From contig CAVXZW010000012.1 of assembly GCA_963766445.1 (NCBI GenBank), positions 62,001 through 126,000 of the forward strand: 64,000 bases of DNA, read 5' to 3'. Below the pieces are notes generated by a model. The model was not told the origin of the DNA, searched no databases, and saw only the letters and a program-made list of their open reading frames with translations. This document shows positions 30,675 to 43,906 of this stretch, one piece after another. The position numbers and the translations under genes were made by a program. Source of the stretch: JAICYJ01 sp963766445 (lineage in GTDB: Bacteria > Actinomycetota > Thermoleophilia > Gaiellales > JAICJC01). Every line of letters begins with the position of its first letter. The first letter of the stretch is position 1.

Positions 30675-32002
30675 ATGACAGACGACCGCATCATCCGAAC
30701 GCTTCCCGCAGACCTGCTGACGCCGGTCGGCGCCTACCTGCTGCTGCGCGAGGCGCTGGGCGCGCCGGCCTTCCTGCTGGAGTCGGTCGAGCGGGGCGAG
30801 CAGGTGGGCCGGCACAGCTTCCTGGCGGCCGGCTGCGAGACCACCGACTCACTGGAGCAGGCGATGGCGTTCACCGCCACGCGCCCCGGGCCGGGCCCCG
30901 GCGACCCGCCGTTCGTGGGCGGCGCGGTCGGCCACCTCAGCTACGACTGGGCGACGCAGCTGGAGCCGGTGCCGCTCCCGCCCGCCCACCCGGACGACGC
31001 CGGCCTGCCGCTGATGCGCTTCATGCTGGCCGACTCGGTGGTGGCGTTCGACCACGTCCGCCGCACGATGTCGCTGATCGGCCCGCGCAAGGCGGTCGAG
31101 CGGCTGGTGGTGGCGCTGTCGAAGCCACCCGCCGCGGCCGCGGCGGCGCCCCGGCCGGAGGGCGCCGCGCACCGCGAGATCACGCGCGAGCGCTACATGG
31201 CGGCCGTCGAGACCGCCCGCGAGCACATCGCCGCCGGCGATGCGTTCCAGATCGTCCCCTCCCAGCGCGTCCGCCGCGAGACCGCGGCCTCGCCGTTTGC
31301 GATCTACCGGGCGCTGCGCGGCGTCAACCCGTCGCCCTACATGTTCCTGCTCGACAACGGCGAGTTTCAGCTGGTCGGCTCCTCGCCCGAGGTGCACGTC
31401 CGGCTCGATCTGGACGGCACCTGCGAGCTGCGGCCGATCGCGGGCACACGGCCGCGCTCGGCCGACCGCACCCAGGACGACGCCCTGGCCGACGAGCTGC
31501 TTGCCTCCGAGAAGGACCGGGCCGAGCACGTGATGCTGGTCGACCTGGCCCGCAACGACCTGGGCCGCGTGTGCGTGCCGGGCAGCGTCCGCGTGGCGCG
31601 CTCGATGGTCGTCGAGCGCTACTCGCACGTCATGCACATCGTCTCGAACGTGTTCGGGCAGCTGCGCGACGACCAGGACGCGGCCTCGCTGCTGCGCGCG
31701 ACCTTCCCGGCGGGGACGCTGTCGGGCGCGCCCAAGGTGCGGGCGATGCAGATCATCTCGGAGCTGGAGGGCCGGCGCCGGGGCGTCTACGGCGGCGCCA
31801 TCGGCTACCTCGGCTTCGGCGGCGACATGGACACATGCATCGCGATCCGGACGATCGCCATGCGCGACGGCGTCGCGTACCTGCAGGCGGGGGCCGGCAT
31901 CGTGGCAGACTCCGACCCTGCGGATGAACACCAGGAGTGCCTGAACAAGCTGGCCGCCCTGGGCGCCGCCATCGACCAGGCCGAGACAGGGGTGTACGGG
32001 CC

Positions 32003-32006
<4 letters not shown>
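30675..32006 (+). CDS. trpE: Anthranilate synthase component I
   Basis: TrpE converts chorismate and ammonia (from TrpG) to anthranilate. The 443-residue protein has the feedback site LLES at 34-37, which binds Trp in the family and marks it as TrpE rather than PabB. The catalytic domain shows FQIVPSQRV, NPSPYMFLL, SSPEVHV, IAGTRPRS and the C-terminal AGTLSGAPKVRAMQIISELE, GGAIGY and QAGAGIVADSDP. The ATG at 30675 lies just past the attenuator, and upstream in-frame starts inside the leader are rejected. It ends in an overlap with trpG. Confidence 0.96.
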
Positions 32007-32571
<565 letters not shown>

Positions 32572-32575
<4 letters not shown>

Positions 32576-33600
32576 TCGACGTCGCGATAGCTGCGCTGGT
32601 GGAGCGGCGCGACCTGCTGCCCGAGGAGGCGCACGCGGCCATGATGCAGGTGATGGACGGCGAGGCCACGCCCGCCCAGATCGCCGGGTTCCTGGTGGGG
32701 CTGCGGATGAAGGGCGAGACGGTGGGCGAGATCACCGGCTGCGCCCGCGCGATGCGTGCTCACGTGACGCCGGCGCGGCCGCAGCACCAGACGCTGGTCG
32801 ACACGGCCGGCACCGGCGGCGACGGCGCGCACACGTTCAACATCTCGACGTCGGCGGCGCTGGTCGCGGCCGCTGGCGGCGCGTATGTCGCCAAGCACGG
32901 CAACAGGGCGGTATCGTCGCGCAGCGGGTCGGCCGACGTGCTGGAGGCGCTGGGCGTGCGCATCGACCTGGCGCCGTCCGACGTGGCCGACTGCATCGAC
33001 GAGGTCGGATTCGGCTTCATGTTCGCCCAGGCCCATCACCCGGCCATGCGCCACGCCGGTCCGGTCAGGCGCGAGCTGGGTGTGCGCACGGTGTTCAACG
33101 TGCTGGGGCCGCTGACGAACCCGGCCGGCGCGCAGCGGCAGGTGGTGGGCGTCTATGCACCGGAGCTGGTGGAGCCGATCGCGCAGGTGCTGGCCGCGCT
33201 GGGCACCGAGCACGCGCTGGTCGCCCACGGCGCCGGCGGGCTGGACGAGCTGACGCCGACCGGCGAGAACCTGGTGGCCGAGGTGCGGGGCGGACGGGTC
33301 AGCGTGACCACGGTCGATCCTCGCGAGTTCGGCGCCGGGCCGGGAACGCCGGACGACCTTGGTGGCGGCGACGCCTCTGCCAACGCCGCGATCATCCACA
33401 CCGTGTTCGACGGCGAGACCGGGCCGCGGCGAGACGCCGTGATCCTGAACGCCGGCGCCGCCCTGTACGTCGCCGGGCTGAGCGAGACCCTGGAGCAGGG
33501 CGTGTACGCCGCGCGCGACGCGATCGACGACGGCCGCGCGACCGCCACCCTCGAGCGGCTGGTCGCGTTCACGAGCGCCCGGGCAGGGGCGGAGGCATGA
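32572..33600 (+). CDS. trpD: Anthranilate phosphoribosyltransferase
   Basis: TrpD joins anthranilate to PRPP. The 342-residue protein has the PRPP-binding DTAGTGGDGAHTFNISTSAALVAA, the KHGNRAVSSRSGSADVLEALG segment, and the RTVFNVLGPLTNPA signature. Length matches the family. The ATG overlaps the trpG stop by 4 bases (ATGA), and the stop overlaps trpC. Confidence 0.97.
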
Positions 33601-34325
33601 GCGGCTATCTGGCCCGGATCGGGGGCGACGTGCGCCGCGACGCGCCGGAGCCGACGCGTGGGTTCGCCGAGGCGCTGGCGGCCGGACCCTCGGTGACGGT
33701 GGTGGCGGAGGTCAAGCGCAGCTCGCCGTCGCAGGGTGCGATCGCGCCGGAGGCGGACATCGCCGCCACCGCGGTGCGCTACCAGACGGGCGGTGCGGCG
33801 TGCATGTCGGTGCTGTGCGCCGAGCGCGACTTCGGCGGCTCGCTCGACCACCTGCGCGAGGCCCGCGCGGCCGTCTCGATCCCGGCCATCGCCAAGGAGT
33901 TCACGGTCTTCCCGGAGCAGGTTGCCGCCCAGCGGCTGGCGGGCGCCGACGCGATCCTCGTGATCCTGGCGATGGTCAGCAACGACGAGGCGCGGCGGCT
34001 GATGGAGACGGCGGCGCTGCTCGGCATGGACGCGCTGGTGGAGACCCACTCGCGCGAGGAGATCGACCGCGCCGTGGCGATCGGCGCGCGCGTGGTGGGC
34101 GTGAACGCCCGTGACCTGGAGACGCTCGAGATCGATCGCGACCGGCAGCTGGAGCTGCTGTCGTCGCTGCCGCGCGACGTGATTCGCGTTGCCGAGTCGG
34201 GCATCGCCGCCCGCGAGGACGTGGAGCGGGTTCGCGACGCCGGCGCCGACGCGGTGCTGGTGGGAACGGCGCTGATGCGCGACCCGCTGCTGCTGGCGGA
34301 GCTGGTGGGGGTGCCGCGTGGCTGA
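33597..34325 (+). CDS. trpC: Indole-3-glycerol phosphate synthase
   Basis: TrpC closes the indole ring of carboxyphenylamino-deoxyribulose phosphate. The 242-residue TIM barrel has the catalytic Lys in VVAEVKRSSPSQG, then KEFTVFPEQV (a family lysine; most have KDFI), ADAILVILAM, LVETHSREE, GVNARDLETLEID and AESGIAAREDV. It is slightly shorter than average. It overlaps trpD by 4 bases and trpF by 8 bases. Confidence 0.96.
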   Translation: MSGYLARIGGDVRRDAPEPTRGFAEALAAGPSVTVVAEVKRSSPSQGAIAPEADIAATAVRYQTGGAACMSVLCAERDFGGSLDHLREARAAVSIPAIAKEFTVFPEQVAAQRLAGADAILVILAMVSNDEARRLMETAALLGMDALVETHSREEIDRAVAIGARVVGVNARDLETLEIDRDRQLELLSSLPRDVIRVAESGIAAREDVERVRDAGADAVLVGTALMRDPLLLAELVGVPRG

Positions 34326-34886
34326 GACGCTGGTCAAGATCTGCGGGATCACGCGTGCCGAGGACGTCGCGGCTGCGGTCGAGGCGGGCGCGGACGCGGT
34401 CGGGTTCATCATCGTGCCGTCCAGCCCGCGCGGCGTCGAGTTCTCGACCGCATGCCGGCTCGCCACCGGCGCCCCGGAGCACGTCCGCACCGTCGTCGTC
34501 TACGCCGACACCGCCGTCCACCTCCACTCGTGGGACAAGTTCGACCTCGTCCAGGTGTACGGCCGGTTCGCCCACCCGAACAACCGCACGATCGTGGGCA
34601 TGCGCGAGGATCCCGAGGGCGACCTGCCCGACGAGGTGCCGGTGCTGCTCGACCTGCCCCGCGACTCGACCCCTGACGACGAGACGCTGCGCGCGCACTG
34701 GCTGCGGGCCGCCGGCGTTCGCGCGCCGGTGATCCTGGCCGGCAGCCTCGATCCGGACAACGTCGCCGAGGCGGTGCGCACCGCCCGGCCGTGGGCCGTC
34801 GACACCGCCCGCGGCGTCGAGAGCTCGCCCGGCATCAAGGACCCCGACCGCATGCGCCGCTTCATCCGCAACGCAAAGGACGCCAC

Positions 34887-34890
<4 letters not shown>
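34318..34890 (+). CDS. trpF: Phosphoribosylanthranilate isomerase
   Basis: TrpF catalyses the Amadori rearrangement between TrpD and TrpC. The 190-residue barrel starts at a GTG and has the family start VKICGITRAEDV with the catalytic Cys, then AVGFIIVPSSPRG, a catalytic Asp in the late VDTARGVESSPGIKD, and the C-terminal MRRFI. Actinobacteria often lack trpF and use the dual enzyme PriA, so its presence here inside the operon is notable for that phylum. Confidence 0.93.
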
Positions 34891-36055
<1,165 letters not shown>

Positions 36056-36059
<4 letters not shown>

Positions 36060-36796
36060 GGATCGAGACGCCGGCGCTGGTCATCTACCTGATGGCCGAC
36101 CACGACACGGTCGAGCTGGCGGAGGCGGCGGTGCGGGGCGGCGCCACGGCGATCGAGATCGGCATCCCCTTCTCGGACCCGCTGGCGGACGGCCCGACGG
36201 TCCAGCGGGCCGGTCAGCGGGCGCTGCGAAACGGGATGACGGCAACGCGGGCGCTGGAGCTGATCGGCGAGCTGCGGCGGCGGATCACGGTGCCGCTGAT
36301 CCCGATGACGTATGCAGGGCCGGTGATGGCGTACGGCGAGGAGCGGTTCTGCGCCGACCTCGCGGCGGCCGGCGCCGACGGCATGATCGTGCCGGACGTG
36401 CCGCATGACGAGGCCGGCGACCTGCTCGAAGCATGCCGGCGAAACGGGCTTGACATGGTGCCGCTGCTGGCGCCGACCAGCACCGACGAGCGCATCGAGC
36501 TGGCCTGCAGGGGCGCGGGCGGGTTCGTGTACCTGGTCTCGGTGGCGGGCATCACCGGGTCACGGCAGCGGCTGTCCGACCGGGTGGCGCCGCTGGTCGG
36601 CCGCGTGCGTCCGCACACCGAGCTGCCGCTGCTGGTGGGGTTCGGGATCGGCTCGGGCGCGACCGCACGCGAGGTGATGGACACGGGCGCCGACGGCGTG
36701 GTCATCGGCAGCAAGGCGATCGAGGTGGCGGAGGCAAGCGGCGCGCAGGGGCTGGAGCGGTTCGTGGCCGAGGTGGCGACCGCGATCACCAAGTGA
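36056..36796 (+). CDS. trpA: Tryptophan synthase alpha chain
   Basis: TrpA cleaves indole-3-glycerol phosphate and passes indole to TrpB. The 246-residue barrel has the catalytic Glu and Asp in EIGIPFSDPLADGP, MTYAGPVMAYG, VPDVPHDEAGDL, PTSTDERI and the phosphate site near VGFGIGSG. The N-terminus is short and reads VIYLMADHD where most TrpA proteins have a YLTAGDP segment. It is the last gene of the operon; no clear terminator is visible in the 45 bases before the next gene. Confidence 0.94.
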
Positions 36797-36841
36797 CAAC
36801 GATCAACATGTCCTCAATCGCTACGGTCTAGGCTTTGCGGC

Positions 36842-37516
36842 ATGCGTGTACTCGTTGTTGAGGACGACCAGCCGCTGGTCCGCATCATGACCAAGTCGCT
36901 CGAGTCGAACGGATTCGAGGTGACGTCGGCGTTCGACGGCGAGGACGGCCTGCGCGCGGCCCGGGACGACCGGCCGGACGCGATCGTGCTCGACCTGCAG
37001 CTGCCGCGGCTGAACGGGGTCGACCTGTGCCGGCGGCTACGGTCAGAGGGCAACGCCGTGCCGATCCTGATGCTGACGGCGCGCAGCACGGTTCCCGACC
37101 GGATCGGGGGCCTGGATGCGGGCGCGGACGACTACCTGGTGAAGCCGTTCTCGCTGGGCGAGCTGGCGGCGCGGCTGCGGGCGCTGGGCCGGCGCGGCAA
37201 GACGACGCCGCAGGTGATCGAGGCGGGGCCGCTGCAGCTGGACACGGGCGCGCGCGAGGCGCGGGTCAACGGCAGCCCGGTCGAGCTGACCGGCACGGAG
37301 TTTGCGCTGCTCGAGTATCTGATGCAGAACGCCGGCCAGGTGCTGTCGCGCGACCAGCTGCGCGAAGAGGTGTGGGGCGAGGGATTCGAGCCGGCGTCAA
37401 ACGTCGTCGACATCTACGTGCACTACGTGCGCCGGAAGCTGAAGGCGGCCGGGCTCGAGGCCGATCCGATCCGCACCGTGCGGGGGCTCGGATATGCATT
37501 CCGCCGCGGGGATTGA
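36842..37516 (+). CDS. OmpR/PhoB-family response regulator
   Basis: A DNA-binding response regulator of 224 residues. The receiver domain has the acidic pair EDD at 7-9, the phosphoacceptor Asp51 in IVLDLQLP, the Thr in LMLTARS and the Lys in DYLVKPFS. The C-terminal winged helix carries TGTEFALLEYLM, the recognition helix VVDIYVHYVRRKL and TVRGLGYAF. The partner histidine kinase overlaps its end by 23 bases. A TAGGCT box lies 7 bases before the ATG, consistent with a leaderless mRNA. The regulon is unknown. Confidence 0.94.
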   Translation: MRVLVVEDDQPLVRIMTKSLESNGFEVTSAFDGEDGLRAARDDRPDAIVLDLQLPRLNGVDLCRRLRSEGNAVPILMLTARSTVPDRIGGLDAGADDYLVKPFSLGELAARLRALGRRGKTTPQVIEAGPLQLDTGAREARVNGSPVELTGTEFALLEYLMQNAGQVLSRDQLREEVWGEGFEPASNVVDIYVHYVRRKLKAAGLEADPIRTVRGLGYAFRRGD

Positions 37517-38759
37517 GGATCGCCTCTTCACGCCCGCGCGCATCAGGCTGACAGCCTGGTACGTGAGCGTGCTGGCGGCGGTGCTGATCGTGCTCGGCAG
37601 CGCGCTGTATCTGGTGGTGCGGGAGCAGCTGCTGAACGGTGTCGACAACGGCGTCACGGCTGTTGGCGGCGAAGGCGACGGAGCAGTGGATCGCCACCGA
37701 CAACGTCGACGTGCAGCGGGCTCAGCACGGGCCCGTACACGGTCAACTTCATGACGCCGAGCCAGCTCGGCGACTTGCAAGTCGACACGACTGGAGTACA
37801 TGCACCTGGACACGGCGTCGATGGAGGCGGCCGAGGCCAACGCCAGCGGCAGCGACCTGCGCTCGTCCGGCTCCTCGGGCGATCGCCAGCGCGTCTACTC
37901 GGTGCGGGTGACCGGCGCCAGAGAACCGGGTCGCGGTGATCCAGGTGACCCGCTCGACGGAACCCGAGCACCAGGCGCTCAGCAAGCTGCTGGCGGGGCT
38001 GCTGATCGGAGGCGCGGGCGGCCTGGTGCTGGCGGGGGTGGGCGGCTGGTGGCTGGCCGGCAAGTCGCTGCGGCCGGTGCGGGTCGCGTTCAACCGCCAG
38101 CACGCGTTCGTGTCGGACGCGTCGCACGAGCTGCGCACGCCGCTGGCCGTGATTCGCGCCAACGCCGAGTTCCTGCAGCAGGAGCAGCCGGAGAACGTCG
38201 AGGCGCGCGACATCGTCAGCGAGACCGACCGGCTGTCGTCTCTGGTGGACGCGCTGCTGGCGGTGGCGCGCGACGACGACCGCGGCGCGAAGGCGCTTCA
38301 CATGCAGGTCGACCTGGCCGAGGTGGTCGAGGCGACCGTCGCATCGTTCCAGACGGTCACGACCGACCACGAGCTGGAGCTGACGTACGCGACGCCGGAC
38401 GAGCTGATCAGTGATGGGCGACCGCGAACAGCTGCGCCAGGTGCTGGTGATCCTGCTCGACAACGCGGTGCGCTACACGCCGGCGGGCGGGCGCATCCAC
38501 GTGCAGGCGCGGGAGGACGGCAAGGAGGCGGTGGTGACGGTGCACGACACCGGGATCGGGATCCCCGAGGAGGCGCTGCCGCAGCGTGTTCGAGCGCTTC
38601 TACCGCGCCGACGACGCGCGCAACCGCCAGTCGGGCGGGGTCGGGCTGGGCCTCGCGATCGCACGCGAGCTGGTCACGCGCCACTCCGGGCGGATCTCGG
38701 TGACGAGCACCGAGGGCGCCGGCAGCACCTTCACGGTTCGCCTGCCACGCGACACCTGA
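37494..38759 (+). CDS. Sensor histidine kinase (six frameshifts)
   Basis: A membrane histidine kinase of 419 residues once six single-base insertions are removed (near 37651, 37719, 37790, 37920, 38410 and 38583). It has a first membrane helix (YVSVLAAVLIVLGSALYLVV), an extracytoplasmic sensor of about 120 residues, a second helix (GGAGGLVLAGVGGWWLAG), the phosphoacceptor His in FVSDASHELRTPL, and an HATPase domain with VILLDNAVRYTP (N box), DTGIGIP (G1), VFERFYRADDARN (F box) and GGVGLGLAIA (G2). All catalytic boxes survive, so a functional gene with dense sequencing errors is likelier than a pseudogene, but decay is possible. The linker between helix 2 and HisKA is too short for a full HAMP. 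Confidence 0.8.
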
Positions 38760-38805
38760 CCCGTCACGAAACGCCCCGCCGCCGTGACCTGGCCGCGACA
38801 CCTGA

Positions 38806-38844
38806 GCGGCCGATCAGGTGTCAAACACCGCTTCGGCCGCCGTG
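38806..38844. repeat. Palindromic intergenic repeat, family 2, copy A
   Basis: A 39-base unit folding into a hairpin with outer arms CGGCCGA and TCGGCCG and inner arms GGTGT and ACACC around a CAA loop. It recurs about 98 bases further on. It lies in the gap after the histidine kinase gene. The two families in this window share no sequence. Confidence 0.6.
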
Positions 38845-38902
38845 GCACTTCGGCACCACCTCGTGACACCGGATTTACACCCGCTCGACTCTGGCAGCCA
38901 AA

Positions 38903-38942
38903 CGGCCGGTCGGGGGTGTCAAACACCGCATCGGGCGGCGTG
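38903..38942. repeat. Palindromic intergenic repeat, family 2, copy B
   Basis: Second direct copy of the unit at 38806-38844. The inner hairpin GGTGT-CAA-ACACC is identical, and the outer arms differ (CGGCCGG to GGGCGGCG) with partial pairing. It lies about 65 bases before the carboxylase gene start. The 247-bp gap between the kinase and the carboxylase contains no supportable gene apart from these repeats and a TAGATT box 9 bases before the next ATG. Confidence 0.6.
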
Positions 38943-39006
38943 AGGGGTTCGCGGCAGTGCCGGCACGGGCCGCGGGAGCCGCGTTGCGGAGTAGATTGCC
39001 GGACGG

Positions 39007-40586
<1,580 letters not shown>

Positions 40587-40590
<4 letters not shown>

Positions 40591-41360
40591 CCGAGATCCT
40601 GCTGACACGAGACGGCCCGGTCACGACCCTCACCATCAACCGGCCCGAGGTGCGAAACGCGATCGGCCCGTCGCTGATCGCGCAGCTGACCCAGATGTTC
40701 GCCGCGCTGGCCACGGACGACTCGCGCCTGATGGTGTTGACCGGCGCCGGCAGCGCCTTCTCGGCCGGCGCCGACATCGACTGGATGCGCGCCAGCCGCG
40801 ACCTCCCGCCCGAGCAGAACGTCGGCGACGCGGCCGCCGCCCGCACCATGTTCGAGACGATCGACTCCTTCCCCAAGCCGCTGATCGCACGGGTGAACGG
40901 CCACGCGCTTGGCGGCGGCATCGGCCTTGTTGCCTGCGCCGACATCGCGATCACCGTGCCCAATGCGATGTTCGGGTTCTCCGAGGTCCGCCTGGGCCTG
41001 ATCCCGGCCATGATCTCCCCCTACGTGCTGCGCGCGATTGGGCCTGGCCACGCCCGCGCGCTGTTCACCAGCGGCCGTCGATTCGGCGCGGCTGAGGCGC
41101 TGTCCCTCGGCCTCGTCCACGCTGTTGTCGAACCGGACGACCTGGACGCCGCCGTGGCCGACGCGGCCGCCGACATGCTGCGCGGCGGGCCGGTCGCGAT
41201 CGCCGAGGCCAAGCGCCTGATCCGCGACGCCACCGCGCCGCTGGCGCTGCCCGACCTGGCCGAGCGCCTGGCCGCCGTGCGGGCCGGCCCCGAGGGCCAG
41301 GAGGGCCTGACCGCATTCCTGGAGAAACGGGATCCGGAATGGACATCCGGCGCATCCTGA
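40587..41360 (+). CDS. Enoyl-CoA hydratase, probably methylglutaconyl-CoA hydratase
   Basis: Crotonase-family protein of 257 residues. Family marks are SAFSAGADIDWMRAS, NGHALGGGIGLVACADIAI and FGFSEVRLGLIPAMISPYVL; the last segment resembles LiuC/AUH methylglutaconyl-CoA hydratases, which hydrate 3-methylglutaconyl-CoA to HMG-CoA. It sits between the two carboxylase subunit genes, as in liu clusters. The GTG start overlaps the previous stop (GTGA), and the stop overlaps the next gene by 22 bases. Confidence 0.88.
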
Positions 41361-43054
41361 TCGCCAACCGCGGCGAGATCGCGGTGCGCGTGATCCGCGC
41401 CTGCCGGGAGCTCGGCATCGACCCGATCGCCGCCTACGAGCCGGACGATCGCGGCGCCCTGCACGTCGCGCTGGCCGCCGAGGCGCGCGAGGTGGACAGC
41501 TACCTGGACGCCGACGCGCTGGTGGCGGCCGGCGAGGGCTGCGATGCCGTCCATCCGGGATACGGCTACCTGGCCGAGAACGCCGACTTCGCCGAGGCGG
41601 TCGCGCGCGCAGGTCTGCGCTGGATCGGCCCCCCGCCCTCCGCCATGCGAGCGCTGGGCGACAAGATCGAAGCCCGCCGGCTGGCCGAGGCCGCCGGCGT
41701 GCCCGTCATGCCCGGCTACGCCGGAGTGCTGCTGGACGATGACACGCTGCTGGCCGAGGGCCTGCGGCTCGGGCCGCCGCTGCTCGTGAAGGCCGCGGCC
41801 GGCGGGGGTGGACGCGGAATGCGGGAGGTGGACGACCCGGCCGACCTTCCCGATGCGATCGCCGCGGCCCGTCGCGAGGCGGCCGCGGCGTTCGGGGACG
41901 ACCGCGTCTTCCTCGAGCGGCGGCTGGCCGCGGCCCGCCACGTCGAAGTCCAGATCCTGTGCGACTCCCACGGCGGCGCCGTGCACCTGGGCGAGCGCGA
42001 CTGCTCGATCCAGCGGCGCCACCAGAAGATCATCGAGGAGTCGCCCTCGCCGGCGGTCGACGGCGAGCTGCGCTCGCAGCTGGGCGACGCGGCGCTGGCG
42101 GTGGCCGCGGCGGCCGGATACGAGGGTGCCGGTACCGTCGAGTTCCTGCTCGACGCCGACGGCGGCTGGTGGTTCCTGGAGCTGAACGCGCGTCTGCAGG
42201 TCGAGCACCCCGTCACCGAGGCCGTCTGCGGCATCGACCTGGTGCGCGCCCAGATCGAGGTGGCCGCCGGCCTGCCGCTGGAGCTGGAGCAGGCGGACGT
42301 CGTCCCCCGCGGTCACGCCATCGAGTGCCGCCTCTACGCCGAGGATCCCGCGGCCGGCTTCCTGCCCGCCGCCGGCACGCTGCACCGCTTCCGGCTGCCG
42401 ACCTGGCCCGGGGTGCGCTGCGACAGCGGTGTCCGCGAGGGCGACACCGTCGGCACCCGCTACGACCCGCTCCTCGCCAAGCTGATCGCCCACGCCGGCG
42501 ACCGCGACGCCTGCGTCGAGAAGCTGTCGGCCGCCCTCGCCGACACGGTCGTCCTGGGCGTGACCACCAACCTCGGGTTCCTGCGCTGGGCGCTCGGCCA
42601 CCGCCGGTTCCGAAGCGGCGAGGCGACCACGGCGTTCGTGGCCGAGGAGTGGTCGCCGGAGCTGGTGCCGCCGCTGCCCGAGGGCGCCGCGGCGGCAGCA
42701 GACGACCTCTGGCACCAGCTGGCGGACGACCGGGACGGCGCCGACCCCGACCTGATCGTCGAGGGCGAGCACGCCCTGTACCGCGGCTGGGCCCACCGTC
42801 TGGCGGCGGACGACCAGTCGCCGATCGCCATCGCAGCAGCGGCCGGATCGCTGTCGGCGCCGATGCCGGGAACCGTGCTCGAGGTGCTCGTGTCACCGGG
42901 CGACGTCGTCTCCGCCGGCCAGGTGCTGGTGCTGCTCGAGGCGATGAAGATGGAGCTGGCCGTGCACGCGCCGGCTGACGGCACCGTCTCGGCGGTGCAC
43001 GTGTCCGGCGGCGAACTGGTGCGCGCCGGCCAGCCGCTGGCGGAGGTCGAGTGA
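41339..43054 (+). CDS. Methylcrotonyl-CoA carboxylase alpha (biotin carboxylase plus biotin carrier) subunit
   Basis: The 571-residue protein has an N-terminal biotin carboxylase (ILIANRGEIAVRVIRACRELG, the ATP loop KAAAGGGGRGMR, RDCSIQRRHQKIIEE, ELNARLQVEHPVTE) and a C-terminal biotin carrier domain with the biotinyl lysine Lys537 in EAMKM. It is shorter than usual (about 650-670): the middle BT domain that contacts the beta subunit is small. It works with the beta subunit encoded two genes upstream. A biotin-protein ligase is not in the window. Confidence 0.92.
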   Translation: MDIRRILIANRGEIAVRVIRACRELGIDPIAAYEPDDRGALHVALAAEAREVDSYLDADALVAAGEGCDAVHPGYGYLAENADFAEAVARAGLRWIGPPPSAMRALGDKIEARRLAEAAGVPVMPGYAGVLLDDDTLLAEGLRLGPPLLVKAAAGGGGRGMREVDDPADLPDAIAAARREAAAAFGDDRVFLERRLAAARHVEVQILCDSHGGAVHLGERDCSIQRRHQKIIEESPSPAVDGELRSQLGDAALAVAAAAGYEGAGTVEFLLDADGGWWFLELNARLQVEHPVTEAVCGIDLVRAQIEVAAGLPLELEQADVVPRGHAIECRLYAEDPAAGFLPAAGTLHRFRLPTWPGVRCDSGVREGDTVGTRYDPLLAKLIAHAGDRDACVEKLSAALADTVVLGVTTNLGFLRWALGHRRFRSGEATTAFVAEEWSPELVPPLPEGAAAAADDLWHQLADDRDGADPDLIVEGEHALYRGWAHRLAADDQSPIAIAAAAGSLSAPMPGTVLEVLVSPGDVVSAGQVLVLLEAMKMELAVHAPADGTVSAVHVSGGELVRAGQPLAEVE

Positions 43055-43906
43055 CCCCGACCCGCGTCACCGTGGTCGAGGTGGGCCCTCGCGACGGCCT
43101 CCAGAACGAGGCCGCGATCGTCCCCACCGCCGCCAAGGTGCGGTTCATCGAGATGCTGGCCGCGGCCGGGCTGCCGGTGGTCGAGGCGACCTCGTTCGTG
43201 CACCCGGCCGCGGTGCCGCAGCTGGCCGACGCCGACCAGGTACTGCCCGCGATCGCCCGCCGGCCCGGCGTCCGCTACCCGGTGCTGGTGCCGAACATGC
43301 GCGGCATGGAGCGCGCCATCGCCGCCGGCGCCGATGCGATCGCGGTGTTCACCGCAGCCTCGGAGGCCTTCGCGCAGGCCAACATCCGCATGACGATCGC
43401 CGAGTCGCTAGAGGCGTTCGCGCCCGTCCTGGCGGCCGCGCGGGCGGCCGGCATGTGGACGCGCGGCTACGTGTCGACGGCCTTCGGCTGCCCCTACCAG
43501 GGCGAGGTCGACCCGGCCGCCGTCGCGGACGTGGCGGTCGCGCTGGCACGAGCTCGGCTGCGACCAGATCTCGGTCGGCGACACGATCGGGGTGGCCGAA
43601 CCGGACGACGTGGGCCGCGTCCTTCTGCCGCTGCTCGAGCGGCTGCCGGCCGAGCGGCTGGCGCTGCACCTCCACGACACGCGCGGCCGCGCCATCGACA
43701 ACGCCGCGGCCGGCCTGCAGCTCGGCATCACCACTTTCGATGCCTCCGCGTCCGGCCTGGGCGGATGCCCGTTCGCACCCGGCGCACCCGGCAACCTGGC
43801 CACCGAGACGCTGGTCTCATGGCTGCACGGCCGCGGCATCGAGACCGGCGTGGACGAGCCCGCGCTGCTCGAGGCGTCTGCCTACATCCGCTCCCAGCTC
43901 GTCTAG
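43051..43906 (+). CDS. Hydroxymethylglutaryl-CoA lyase (one frameshift)
   Basis: Cleaves HMG-CoA to acetoacetate and acetyl-CoA, the last step of leucine breakdown. After removing an extra G near 43546 (CTGGCACG for CTGCACG) the protein has 284 residues. Marks are VVEVGPRDGLQNE, EATSFVHPAAVPQ, GYVSTAFGCPYQGEV, SVGDTIGVAEPDDV, ALHLHDTRG and the signature DASASGLGGCPFAPGAPGN with the catalytic Cys. The GTG start overlaps the previous gene (GTGA). It converges with a cyclophilin gene at a shared CTAG. Confidence 0.92.

Noticed and set aside
41021..42796. 591-codon minus-strand frame over the carboxylase alpha gene
   Set aside because: Antisense to a biotin carboxylase with an intact biotin site; no independent support.
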